Assembly (NCBI GenBank): GCA_903789595.1
Contig: CAIFEZ010000023.1
Coordinates: 1 to 57,054 of the forward strand
DNA: 57,054 nt
Direction: 5' to 3'
From: an uncultured eubacterium 1-6
GTDB lineage: Bacteria; Bacillota; Clostridia; Lachnospirales; Lachnospiraceae
In this document: positions 15,452 through 22,887 of the stretch, one piece after another
How the letters are laid out: each line of letters begins with the position of its first letter
How positions within the stretch are numbered: position 1 is the stretch's first letter
The notes under the pieces: generated by a model
Told to the model about the DNA's origin: nothing
What the model saw: the letters and a program-made list of their open reading frames with translations, nothing else
Databases searched by the model: none
Position numbers and translations under genes: made by a program

Positions 15452-18247
15452 ATGGGAAAGATTTATGCAGCAAAAACAAATCATATCACAAACCCTTTAG
15501 GGTTTTATCTGAAACCGTTGGTATTTTCATGGAAAGTGAAAGGATGCAGAGGACAGGAACAGAAATATGCAAGGATTGTAATCAGCAAGAACAAAACCTT
15601 TACAGATATCTGTTACGATACAGGTGAAACAGAGTTGGACAGCCTCTCTACAAGAGTAGAATTTGAAATACAGCCGTATACAAGATATTACTGGAAGGTC
15701 ATTGTGACAACAGATGTAGAGGAAGTAATCGAATCAGATGTACAGTTTTTTGAGACTGCCAAAATGGATGAACCATGGACTGGAAGATGGATTACCTGTG
15801 ACAGCAGTCAGGAACGGCATCCGATTTTCTCAAAGAGAATTCGTCCGGCAAAAGAAGTGAAAAGCGCAAGACTGTACATTTGCGGCCTGGGATTGTATGA
15901 GGCATATTTTCTCGGGGAAAATAAAGAAAATCCGGAGAAAATCGGTGATGAGTATCTGACTCCGTACTGCAATAATTATGACCAGTGGATCCAGTATCAG
16001 ACGTATGACATCACGAAACAGGCAGAACAAGGCGGTGTGCTGTCTGTTCTTCTCGGAAACGGCTGGTATAAAGGCAGGTTCGGTTTCAATGATCCGGAGC
16101 GGGAAGCATATTACGGTGACGAGTGGAAGCTGATTGCGGAGATTCACATAGAGTACAAAGACGGAACGAAAGATGTAATCAGTTCTGATGAAACCTGGTC
16201 AGTTACAAGAAGCAATTTGTGGTTTTCCAATATCTATGACGGTGAGAGAAGAGATGATACGCTGCCACCGGTAGAGGAGTCTCCTGCGCGGATCGCAAAG
16301 GTTCCGAAAGGCCGGCTTATGGAACGGTTATCTCTTCCGGTTAAGGTACAGGAGGAGATGAAGCCGGCAGAACTGATCCATACGCCTGCTGGAGAAGATG
16401 TATTTGATCTGGGGCAGGAGATCGCAGGGATCTTCCGACTGCGTGTACATGAGCCGGCGGGGACAACTATCAGGATTCAGACGGGAGAGGTGCTTCAGGA
16501 CGGATGTTTCTATAACGAGAATTTAAGAACGGCACTTTCGGAGTACATTTATGTTTCTGATGGTACAGAAAAGGTGATTACGCCTCATTTTACATACTAT
16601 GGTTATCGATATGTGAAAGTGACCGGGGTTAGGGACCTTTCGTGTGAGGATTTTACGGCGCTTGTTCTTTACAGTGATTATGAGAGCATCGGGGCAATCG
16701 AGACAGGGAATGATCTTGTGAACAAATTAATCTCCAATATCGAATGGGGAATGAAAGGGAACTTTCTGGATGTGCCTACAGACTGTCCCCAAAGAGATGA
16801 GAGGATGGGCTGGACAGGAGATACACAGGTATTTTCCGCGACTGCAAGCTATCTGGCTGATACCTATGCGTTTTACCGAAAATATTTATACGACCTGTAT
16901 CAGGAACAGCTTCTGGCGGGCGGAATGGTTCCGGAGATTGTCCCCACATTCGGACCGACAAAATGTTCCTGCGCATGGGGCGATGCGGCCTGTATCGTTC
17001 CGTGGAATGTCTATCTGTTCAGCGGGGATGCTGCCATATTGGAACAGCAGTTTGACAGTATGAAGGCTTGGGTGGACTATATCCGTAAGGTGGACGGAGA
17101 GCACCACGGATGGAGACATTCCTTCCATTACGGAGACTGGCTGGCGCTTGACCGGGTGGGAGCCGCGGCGGGAAATGTATACGGAGCGACCGATGAAGGC
17201 TATATTGCGGATATTTATTATGCGGCAAGCGCGGAGCTTACAGCGAAGGCAGCGGCGGTTCTCGGGCGAAAGGAAGAGGAAAAACAATATCGGGAAATCG
17301 CCGAAAAACAATGGCGTGTGGTAAAAGAAGAATATTTTACCCCGACCGGAAGATGCGCGGAAAAGACACAGACGGGTCTTCTGCTGGCTCTGAAATATCA
17401 TTTGTCAGAGGACGAAGAGCTGACCAGAGAGATGTTAAAGAAACTTTTCCGCGAGAGCAGAAACAAATTGAATACCGGATTTGTGGGAACCTCTCTTTTG
17501 TGCAATGTGTTGACCGATAACGGAATGACGGATACCGCCTACCGCCTGCTTTTGAACGAGGAGTATCCGGGGTGGCTGCACGAAGTGAAACTGGGAGCCA
17601 CCACAGTCTGGGAACGATGGAATTCACTGGATGAAGACGGTAAGATATCCAGTACCGGAATGAACAGTCTCAACCATTATTCTTACGGGGCGATTCTGGA
17701 ATGGATGTTCCGCCATGTGGGAGGAATCCATCTTTTGGAAGAATCTCCGGGAGGAAGAAGGATCGCAATTTGTCCGAATGTCCATTATGATTTGAGAAGG
17801 GCAGAGGCAGTGTATGATTCGGCCGTCGGACAGTATGCATGCAGCTGGGAAATTATGGAGGATAACAGGATTAGAATCAAAATTACGATTCCGTTTGGCG
17901 GAGAAGGCGAGGTGCGATTGCCGCATGCTCCGGAGATTCTGTTTGAAGATAAGACAAATCCACTATTCGCAACAGTGGTGAACGGTATTTGTTATATCAC
18001 TGCAGGAAACTATGAAGTCGTATATGAGGCAACTGAGAAGTTAAAGAAAATATACAGCGTGGAGTCAAAGCTGGAAGATTTGCTGAACCATCCGCAGATA
18101 CGGGCATTTTTGTCGACGATGACCGAGGTGGATATGATACCGGATGCGGTCTATGGACTGTCGTTTCGACAGGTGGCGGAGATGTTTTCCGGACCGATGG
18201 ATGAAGGGCAGACAGAGATGTTGAATACAGCATTATCACAATATTAA
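15452..18247 (+). CDS. Glycoside hydrolase family 78 alpha-L-rhamnosidase with C-terminal helical tail
   Basis: This inverting alpha-L-rhamnosidase of 931 residues lacks a signal peptide, so it is cytoplasmic. Domain order follows GH78: N-terminal beta-sandwich (NPLGFYLKPLVFSWKV, YYWKVIV), carbohydrate-binding beta domain (GLYEAYFLG, GNGWYKGRFGF) and a linker strand region. The (alpha/alpha)6 barrel then carries the family motif DVPTDCPQRDERMGWTGD with acidic residues Asp444, Asp449 and Glu450 (Glu450 a candidate general acid) and later GATTVWERWNS. The terminal beta domain is followed by a helical tail (SKLEDLLNHPQIRAFLSTM … GLSFRQVAEMFSGPM) like that of the GH3 enzyme. It cuts terminal L-rhamnose from imported glycosides such as flavonoid or rutinose-type compounds (inference). 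A GAAGGAG Shine-Dalgarno lies upstream. Confidence 0.93.
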   Translation: MGKIYAAKTNHITNPLGFYLKPLVFSWKVKGCRGQEQKYARIVISKNKTFTDICYDTGETELDSLSTRVEFEIQPYTRYYWKVIVTTDVEEVIESDVQFFETAKMDEPWTGRWITCDSSQERHPIFSKRIRPAKEVKSARLYICGLGLYEAYFLGENKENPEKIGDEYLTPYCNNYDQWIQYQTYDITKQAEQGGVLSVLLGNGWYKGRFGFNDPEREAYYGDEWKLIAEIHIEYKDGTKDVISSDETWSVTRSNLWFSNIYDGERRDDTLPPVEESPARIAKVPKGRLMERLSLPVKVQEEMKPAELIHTPAGEDVFDLGQEIAGIFRLRVHEPAGTTIRIQTGEVLQDGCFYNENLRTALSEYIYVSDGTEKVITPHFTYYGYRYVKVTGVRDLSCEDFTALVLYSDYESIGAIETGNDLVNKLISNIEWGMKGNFLDVPTDCPQRDERMGWTGDTQVFSATASYLADTYAFYRKYLYDLYQEQLLAGGMVPEIVPTFGPTKCSCAWGDAACIVPWNVYLFSGDAAILEQQFDSMKAWVDYIRKVDGEHHGWRHSFHYGDWLALDRVGAAAGNVYGATDEGYIADIYYAASAELTAKAAAVLGRKEEEKQYREIAEKQWRVVKEEYFTPTGRCAEKTQTGLLLALKYHLSEDEELTREMLKKLFRESRNKLNTGFVGTSLLCNVLTDNGMTDTAYRLLLNEEYPGWLHEVKLGATTVWERWNSLDEDGKISSTGMNSLNHYSYGAILEWMFRHVGGIHLLEESPGGRRIAICPNVHYDLRRAEAVYDSAVGQYACSWEIMEDNRIRIKITIPFGGEGEVRLPHAPEILFEDKTNPLFATVVNGICYITAGNYEVVYEATEKLKKIYSVESKLEDLLNHPQIRAFLSTMTEVDMIPDAVYGLSFRQVAEMFSGPMDEGQTEMLNTALSQY

Positions 18248-18261
18248 CGAGGAGAGAACAA

Positions 18262-19602
18262 ATGAGTGAGAAGAGTAAAAAACAAAAGGTTAGTATCGTG
18301 GAAAAAATGGGCTTATTTATGGTATGTGCGGGAAATATTCCACTGATGGGATTATTGTCAGGATTCTTTATGATTTACTATACGAATGTGGTTGGTCTGG
18401 AACCGGCAGCACTGGCGACCCTGTTTTTAATATCCAAGGTGGTGGATGGAATCAGCGACCCGATTATGGGATATTTTCTGGACAAATTTCCGGTAACAAA
18501 AATGGGAAAATTTCGCCCTATGATTATTCTGGGAACAATCATCTGTGTTATAAATTATATTTTACTGTGGTTTGGCGCAGTCTGGATTCCGGTCGGAAAA
18601 TATGTGATTGTGTATGTGACGTATCTGCTGCTGGGCTGGACGTTTGATATTATGGATATCTCCAAGAACAGTTTGCTCCCGGTCATGAGCGCGGATGACA
18701 AGGAGAGAAACAGTTTGTCAATTTTCAACGCGTTGGGAACAATGATAGGTAGCGCGGTACTGGCTGTGGCAGCACCGATTCTTGTGGCGGAAGGAACGTT
18801 ACAGAACTATTACGTGTTAATTTTCGGTTCCATGGCCATGGTGTTGGTTTTATCTATTGCAGGGGCTCTTTGTGTAAAGGAAAGAGTAGCTTTTGAAGGA
18901 AAAAAAGAAGAAAGTTATACATTCAGGGAATTGTTACAGTTTTTGCGGTATAAACCTGTCTGGGCACTGTTTTTAGTGGCACTGCTAGTCGGGGTGGGCA
19001 GTAATATAGCAGGAGGAGCCGGCGCTTATTTTTACACATATATATTGGGTGATATGACGCTTATGTCAGGGGTGTCACTTGTTTCAATGATAACTGCTCT
19101 GGTGGGAATTTTCCTTGGACCAATTCTGGCAAACCGGTTTGGAAAGAAACAGATTTTTGTAATGGCAATCGTCGTATCCATCCTGTTTTCCGCACTGCGT
19201 TTGATTGATGTGAGATCTATGCTTTTGATCTATATTAGTACAGTGGCAGGCGGATGTATAGCACCGCTGACAACCAGTATACAGGCAGATAATACTACTT
19301 ACGTGCAGTATAAAACCGGAAAACGTGCAGAAGCGGCGATCGCATCGCTTACATCTTTTATTACAAAAGTGGCGCAGGGACTCGGAGGAGCGATTCCGGG
19401 GTATGTATTGGCAGCTACAGGTTTTGTTACCGGCTCGGTTGCCCAGCCGGAGAGTATCAATACAGGAATTATCCTCTGCGTACTGATACTTCCGACTATC
19501 CTGACTGCCGCAGGGGCGATTCTTTTTGGTACACAGTATACGTTGGATAAAAAAGCAGTAGAGGAAATGCACACGGCAATCGCAGCGCGCAGCAATAAGT
19601 AA
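18262..19602 (+). CDS. Second GPH-family glycoside/cation symporter
   Basis: This 446-residue, 12-helix GPH symporter is paralogous to the one at 14075, sharing GNIPLMGLLSGFFMIYYTN, KVVDGISDPIMGYFLDKFP and GKFRPMIILG. It is spaced 14 bases from the GH78 gene with GAGGAGAG just upstream, so it is co-transcribed. The pair probably imports related glycosides, one for each of the glycosidases GH3 and GH78, but specificity cannot be read from sequence. The C-terminal cytoplasmic stretch is short and basic (AIAARSNK). Confidence 0.9.
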   Translation: MSEKSKKQKVSIVEKMGLFMVCAGNIPLMGLLSGFFMIYYTNVVGLEPAALATLFLISKVVDGISDPIMGYFLDKFPVTKMGKFRPMIILGTIICVINYILLWFGAVWIPVGKYVIVYVTYLLLGWTFDIMDISKNSLLPVMSADDKERNSLSIFNALGTMIGSAVLAVAAPILVAEGTLQNYYVLIFGSMAMVLVLSIAGALCVKERVAFEGKKEESYTFRELLQFLRYKPVWALFLVALLVGVGSNIAGGAGAYFYTYILGDMTLMSGVSLVSMITALVGIFLGPILANRFGKKQIFVMAIVVSILFSALRLIDVRSMLLIYISTVAGGCIAPLTTSIQADNTTYVQYKTGKRAEAAIASLTSFITKVAQGLGGAIPGYVLAATGFVTGSVAQPESINTGIILCVLILPTILTAAGAILFGTQYTLDKKAVEEMHTAIAARSNK

Positions 19603-19621
19603 CATATTGAAGGAGAATGCG

Positions 19622-19732
19622 ATGGAACTGTCAAGATTAAAAGTAAAGAAGCTGGAGAAATGCAATAAAACCCAGAAGCTTACGATCTGTAACGTCATTG
19701 ATGCAATATTGAAGTCACCGATCAAGGACTAA
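19622..19732 (+). CDS. 36-residue basic peptide, unrecognised
   Basis: ATG 19622 follows an excellent ribosome binding site (GAAGGAG, 6-7 bases away) 19 bases after the second symporter gene, so the ORF is very likely translated as the operon's last gene. The product starts MELSRLKVKKLEKCNKTQ and is Lys-rich with two Cys. I know no family for it. It might be a regulator, a membrane-transporter small protein, or the start of a gene cut short by a deletion. A terminator follows at 19789. Confidence 0.45.
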   Translation: MELSRLKVKKLEKCNKTQKLTICNVIDAILKSPIKD

Positions 19733-19788
19733 AAACAATGGTGCGGCGGAAAATCCTGTTACCATTTACACAGAAAAAGAACCCGAAA

Positions 19789-19842
19789 AATCGCAGGATT
19801 GTCAGACGCATCAGACTGACAGGCCTGCGATTGTTTTCTTTT
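19789..19842 (+). terminator. Terminator of the rhamnoside operon
   Basis: AATCGCAGG pairs with CCTGCGATT, with an inner TTGTCAG/CTGACAGG extension, followed by TGTTTTCTTTTCTT. The stem is long and GC-rich, and it sits between the symporter operon and the next regulator. Confidence 0.85.
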
Positions 19843-19871
19843 CTTGGGAAATATCAGAGGGGGCGAATACT

Positions 19872-21230
19872 ATGCTGAAGAATAGTTTTAATTCTTCCGC
19901 AGACCCTGACATATTCAGTGATGAACAGGTCAAGGCTGCCATCGAACTGGAACAAATGATGGTCAGGCTGGAAAAAGAATTCCGGCGGGACCTGGTCCCT
20001 AAGGACATCATTATGAAGGTGCTCCGTCTAACCTGTGAATATTACGATGGTGACTGGAGCGGTGTTCTTGATATTCAGCAGGATATCGGCGTATGGGCAC
20101 CTTACTGGTGGTATAACGCCAGGACAAAAGGGATGACACCGACAAGGTTTTATGAATTTGAAAATGTTTCCGAGTATCCGACATGGGCGAATGCCCTGGC
20201 GGAAGAACGGATATTGAACATTCCTCTTGTCGATACCGTTACGCCGGAAGAGTCAGAGAGCTATAAAAGGCTGAATACAAAATCTGTTATTGCCGCACCT
20301 TATTACAAAGGTGCAACCGGATTCATCGTTGTCCGCAATCCGAAGAAATTTGTCGATAACCTGGATCTTCTGAAACTCTCTGCATATATCGCTTCCTGTG
20401 AATTCCATGATTATCGTCTCATCGAAAATACCAGGCACCAGATTCTGGCTTCCGGCATCGAGAGCAATAAAGATGTCTGTATCAATCTGTTTGGCGGATT
20501 GGAGATCTTCACTGCGTATGGCGCAATCAGAAGTGATGAGATCAACAAGATGCAGATCGCTCCGATTATTGTGTATCTGTGTATTCATCGCAATCATGCA
20601 CATTCTCCACGGGAGATCGCAGAAGCAATGTACCCGGATTACGATGATTATGAGTCTTTCAGCAGGCAGATCAAGCATTACATCTTCCGGTTCCGCCAGA
20701 CGTATGAAGACCTGTTCGGCGGGGAGCAACTGATTGTAACCGAACCTTCAGGGTATCGGCTGAATAGTAACTTGAACATTAAAGTCGATACCGAATTCTT
20801 TGATGAAATCTATAAGCTGGCAAAGAATTCATCCAATAAAAACGACAAGATCCGAATTCTGGAAAAGGCAGTGAATCTCTATAAAAATGATGTCTATCCG
20901 CCAGCTTCTATGGAACATTGGCTGATGCCAGTGACCTTCTCCTACAGTGATCATTTCTTTCAGGCAATCGAAGAACTATTCAGACTTCTGGATGAACGTC
21001 AGGATTATACTGCCATTCATGAATATGCCGTGTCTGCCCTTAAGCATCATAGTAAGAATGGACGCCTGTATTACTGGCTGATTGTTTCCATGATCGAACG
21101 GGGAATGCTGGATTTGGCAAGAAGGGAATATTCTTCTGCACTCCGAATTCTCGAGCCTCAGTCACGTAAAAAACTCAAAAATGATCTTTCAAAAAAATAT
21201 GAATTTATAAAACCGTATACCGAAAAGTAA
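19872..21230 (+). CDS. GAF-wHTH-BTAD (SARP-like) transcriptional regulator
   Basis: This protein has 452 residues. An N-terminal helix leads into a GAF-like sensor (about residues 30-200; DWSGVLDIQQDIGVWAPYWW, TKSVIAAPYYKGATGFIVV). An OmpR-type winged helix follows (about 210-310; CINLFGGLEIFTAYG, SPREIAEAMYP, SRQIKHYIFRFRQTYEDLFG, VTEPSGYRLN). A TPR-like BTAD domain ends the protein (VDTEFFDEIYKLAKN … RILEPQSRKKLK). This is the order of SARP-type activators with an added sensor. GAGGGGG stands just before ATG 19872. The target is unknown, but 11-bp-phased ACCG repeats directly downstream (21234-21319) resemble SARP operators and suggest control of the next gene. Confidence 0.85.
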   Translation: MLKNSFNSSADPDIFSDEQVKAAIELEQMMVRLEKEFRRDLVPKDIIMKVLRLTCEYYDGDWSGVLDIQQDIGVWAPYWWYNARTKGMTPTRFYEFENVSEYPTWANALAEERILNIPLVDTVTPEESESYKRLNTKSVIAAPYYKGATGFIVVRNPKKFVDNLDLLKLSAYIASCEFHDYRLIENTRHQILASGIESNKDVCINLFGGLEIFTAYGAIRSDEINKMQIAPIIVYLCIHRNHAHSPREIAEAMYPDYDDYESFSRQIKHYIFRFRQTYEDLFGGEQLIVTEPSGYRLNSNLNIKVDTEFFDEIYKLAKNSSNKNDKIRILEKAVNLYKNDVYPPASMEHWLMPVTFSYSDHFFQAIEELFRLLDERQDYTAIHEYAVSALKHHSKNGRLYYWLIVSMIERGMLDLARREYSSALRILEPQSRKKLKNDLSKKYEFIKPYTEK

Positions 21231-21233
21231 CGC

Positions 21234-21319
21234 AACCGAAATACAACCGGTAATGCAACTGCTTTGAAACACGACTTGTAGATGCGACCGGAATATAACC
21301 GCATATGTAACCGGCAACA
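21234..21319. promoter_or_regulatory. Array of (A/G)ACCG repeats with about 11-bp phasing
   Basis: Five direct repeats can be read: AACCGAAATAC (21234), AACCGGTAATG (21245), GACCGGAATAT (21286), AACCGCATATG (21297) and AACCGGCAACA (21309). Spacings are 11, 41, 11 and 12. SARP-type winged-helix/BTAD proteins are known to bind heptamer direct repeats at 11-bp steps, and a GAF-wHTH-BTAD protein is encoded immediately upstream. The link is inference. Confidence 0.5.
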
Positions 21320-21388
21320 CCACTCCTGTGACGTAAGGTTTTACTTGCAATCGCGATTTGCAAATCTTACGAACAGGAGTGGTTTTTT
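21319..21388 (+). promoter_or_regulatory. Hairpin that sequesters the Xre gene's ribosome binding site
   Basis: ACCACTCCTGT (21319-21329) pairs perfectly with ACAGGAGTGGT (21373-21383). Inner pairings GTAAG/CTTAC and TGCAA…TTGCA extend it. The 3' arm contains the Shine-Dalgarno AGGAG of the next gene and is followed by TTTTTT and then ATG 21389. The structure could act both as a terminator and as a translation block. Confidence 0.65.
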
Positions 21389-21676
21389 ATGAATTTTAAT
21401 GCAATTGAGATCGGAAACCGGGTTCGGTTTTTAAGAGAACGTCGCGGTTTAACTTTGGAAAAATTGGCGGAGAAGCTGCATTGCAGTTACAGCCATATCA
21501 GTCAGGCGGAACGCGGAGCCAGAAGCTATTCGATCGATCTGCTCATTGATATGGCGGAATTTTTCGATGTCAGCCTTGATTACCTGATCCTTGGGAAAAA
21601 GGCATCCGATAGTAACACGAAGGAGGAACTTCTGCATGTGATTCAGGAACTTTTGACAATCACAAATCGGATGTGA
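21389..21676 (+). CDS. Xre/Cro-CI family HTH regulator
   Basis: This is a 95-residue DNA-binding protein. Residues 7-65 form a clear HTH_3 domain (IGNRVRFLRERRGLTLEKLA, LHCSYSHISQAERGARSY, IDMAEFFDVSLDYLILGK), with a short helical tail for dimerisation. The start ATG 21389 follows AGGAG at 8-9 bases, but that site is buried in a strong hairpin, so expression is probably regulated at translation or by attenuation. It sits at the edge of an integrase module and may be that element's repressor (inference). Confidence 0.9.
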   Translation: MNFNAIEIGNRVRFLRERRGLTLEKLAEKLHCSYSHISQAERGARSYSIDLLIDMAEFFDVSLDYLILGKKASDSNTKEELLHVIQELLTITNRM

Positions 21677-21735
21677 TCAATGTACCGTTTCATGGTTTAT
21701 TTTCAACCCTTGTACGATCTCGAGGAGTTTTACAT

Positions 21736-21792
21736 ATGAAGATATCCTTTAATCAGAACCGGTCCCTACCGGTTCTGAACAGGGATCTTTGA
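21736..21792 (+). CDS. 18-residue leader peptide ORF
   Basis: ATG 21736 follows GGAG at 8 bases (GAGGAGTTTTACAT) and encodes MKISFNQNRSLPVLNRDL before TGA. Codons 7-16 lie in a perfect hairpin, AGAACCGGT/ACCGGTTCT (about 21756-21777), so ribosome position would decide whether it forms. A boxA-like word and a structured RNA follow. The context is that of a leader peptide (inference). No homologue is recalled with certainty. Confidence 0.55.
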   Translation: MKISFNQNRSLPVLNRDL

Positions 21793-22118
21793 AAACTGAA
21801 TACCTTTCACTCGGTACATTACTTCCTGCGGGAGCCTGCAGTACGCGATGATGTCCATCGGGACGCAAGCGGATACATACTGCAGAAAAAATCAAGCATG
21901 CTGCTTGTATTGGCGATGATTGCAGGAAGGGACAATGATACTTCCGTAATTCGCGGTCCGGTCATAATGCAGGCGGGATGGTGAGACTCCAATGGAGCAG
22001 CGAAGCAGGCTGCCGCCGATGTGAAATCCCAGACTTCCGGGGTACAGGAAAAATACAGGAAGACCCATATCAGAAGAAAGCGTTGCAGATGGGCGAAAAC
22101 TCATCTGCAATGTTTTAT
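21786..22118 (+). ncRNA. Candidate structured RNA with boxA-like 5' motif
   Basis: No protein gene fits these 330 bases. They start with CTTTGAAAACTGAATA, similar to boxA antitermination sequences of Firmicute rRNA leaders and spacers. Long-range pairing CTTCCTGC (21822) with GCAGGAAG (21922) encloses CTGCAGTA/TACTGCAG (21836/21878), the hairpin GTCC-ATCG-GGAC (21853) and AAGCA/TGCTT (21894). A second module closes with GGCGG/CCGCC (21972/22013) over ACTCC/GGAG and GCAGC/GCTGC hairpins. It ends in a terminator hairpin at 22083. The architecture suggests a genuine non-coding RNA or a large leader upstream of the MazF-Xis-Int genes. I cannot assign an RNA family. Confidence 0.5.
22083..22117 (+). 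terminator. Terminator closing the structured RNA
   Basis: TTGCAGATG (22083-22091) pairs with CATCTGCAA (22102-22110), followed by TGTTTTA. The stem is perfect and can be lengthened by CG/TG. It separates the RNA from the MazF gene 30 bases on. Confidence 0.7.
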
Positions 22119-22149
22119 CCATAACAGAGCTTATGGGATTGGAGGAAGC

Positions 22150-22545
22150 ATGATGAGAAAAGGCTGGATTTACCGGAGAGGCGATATCTATCTTGCCGAT
22201 CTCGGTAAACCGACAGGATCACAGCAGGGAGGTGTCCGGCCCGTTGTGGTTCTGCAGAATGATGTCGGAAATTACTATTCGCCGACAATTACCATCGTGC
22301 CGCTGACCTCGAAGTTTATGAAGAAAAACAAACTGCCGACACATTATCCTCTGCGGTCGGCAAAAGGACTGCTTCGACCGTCAATGGCATTATGCGAGCA
22401 GGTAGGCACTTATGACAAGAGCTGTATCCTTCGGTACCTGGGAAAGGTAAGCCGGGGGCAGATGCGCGGTATCGATGAAGCCGTGAGAAGACAGCTTGGA
22501 TATTACTTAGATGAAAGCCGGACAAGACATTATAAGGAACGTTAG
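22150..22545 (+). CDS. MazF/PemK-like endoribonuclease toxin
   Basis: This 131-residue protein (start ATG 22150 or 22153; GGAGGA 4-7 bases upstream) has the full MazF fold signature: RRGDIYLADLGKPTGSQQGG near the N-terminus, VRPVVVLQNDVGNYYSPTI, IVPLTSK, and the later LRPSMALCEQVGTYDKSCIL. MazF toxins cut mRNA at short motifs. No MazE-like antitoxin is found directly upstream. The neighbouring small HTH protein (22572) is excisionase-like rather than a typical antitoxin. MazF-like genes without partners are common beside Firmicute integrases and may serve element maintenance (inference). Confidence 0.88.
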   Translation: MMRKGWIYRRGDIYLADLGKPTGSQQGGVRPVVVLQNDVGNYYSPTITIVPLTSKFMKKNKLPTHYPLRSAKGLLRPSMALCEQVGTYDKSCILRYLGKVSRGQMRGIDEAVRRQLGYYLDESRTRHYKER

Positions 22546-22571
22546 CAGCGTGGAGAGGAGGTGACGCATTT

Positions 22572-22805
22572 GTGGAAGCATTGATCAAGAGAAAAGATGC
22601 CGCAAAGATTCTCGGCATCAGCGTATCAAAGCTGGATTATGAAAGGATGAGTGGAAAGATCGCATTCATTCAGTATGTCGAAAACGGATGCGTTTATTTT
22701 ACGGAAAAAGCGCTGCGTGATTACACGGAACGTGCAACACGTAAGGCGGATCCGGTCAATACCAGACTGACAAATAGAAGATTTCGGAGAACAGGCCGTT
22801 CTTAG
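22572..22805 (+). CDS. Small excisionase-like HTH protein
   Basis: This 77-residue protein starts at GTG 22572 after GAGGAGGTGA. The N-terminal half (LIKRKDAAKILGISVSKLDY, then ERMSGKIAFIQYVENGCVYF) has the MerR/excisionase winged-helix layout in which the wing reads a short DNA site. The tail is strongly basic. Lying between a MazF toxin and two tyrosine recombinases, it is best explained as the recombination directionality factor. An unusual antitoxin for the MazF-like protein is the alternative. Confidence 0.7.
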   Translation: MEALIKRKDAAKILGISVSKLDYERMSGKIAFIQYVENGCVYFTEKALRDYTERATRKADPVNTRLTNRRFRRTGRS

Positions 22806-22887
22806 AAATCGACATCGTGGTGCTTCTGCGGTGGTTCTGATAGAACGGCTTTAAGGATCATTCTACAGGTCAGGAGGTATTTGAAAA

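Noticed and set aside
21231-21320. Replication iterons
   Set aside because: The ACCG repeats are phased at 11 bp, but no replication initiator gene or A/T-rich unwinding region is next to them. A SARP-type operator fits better.
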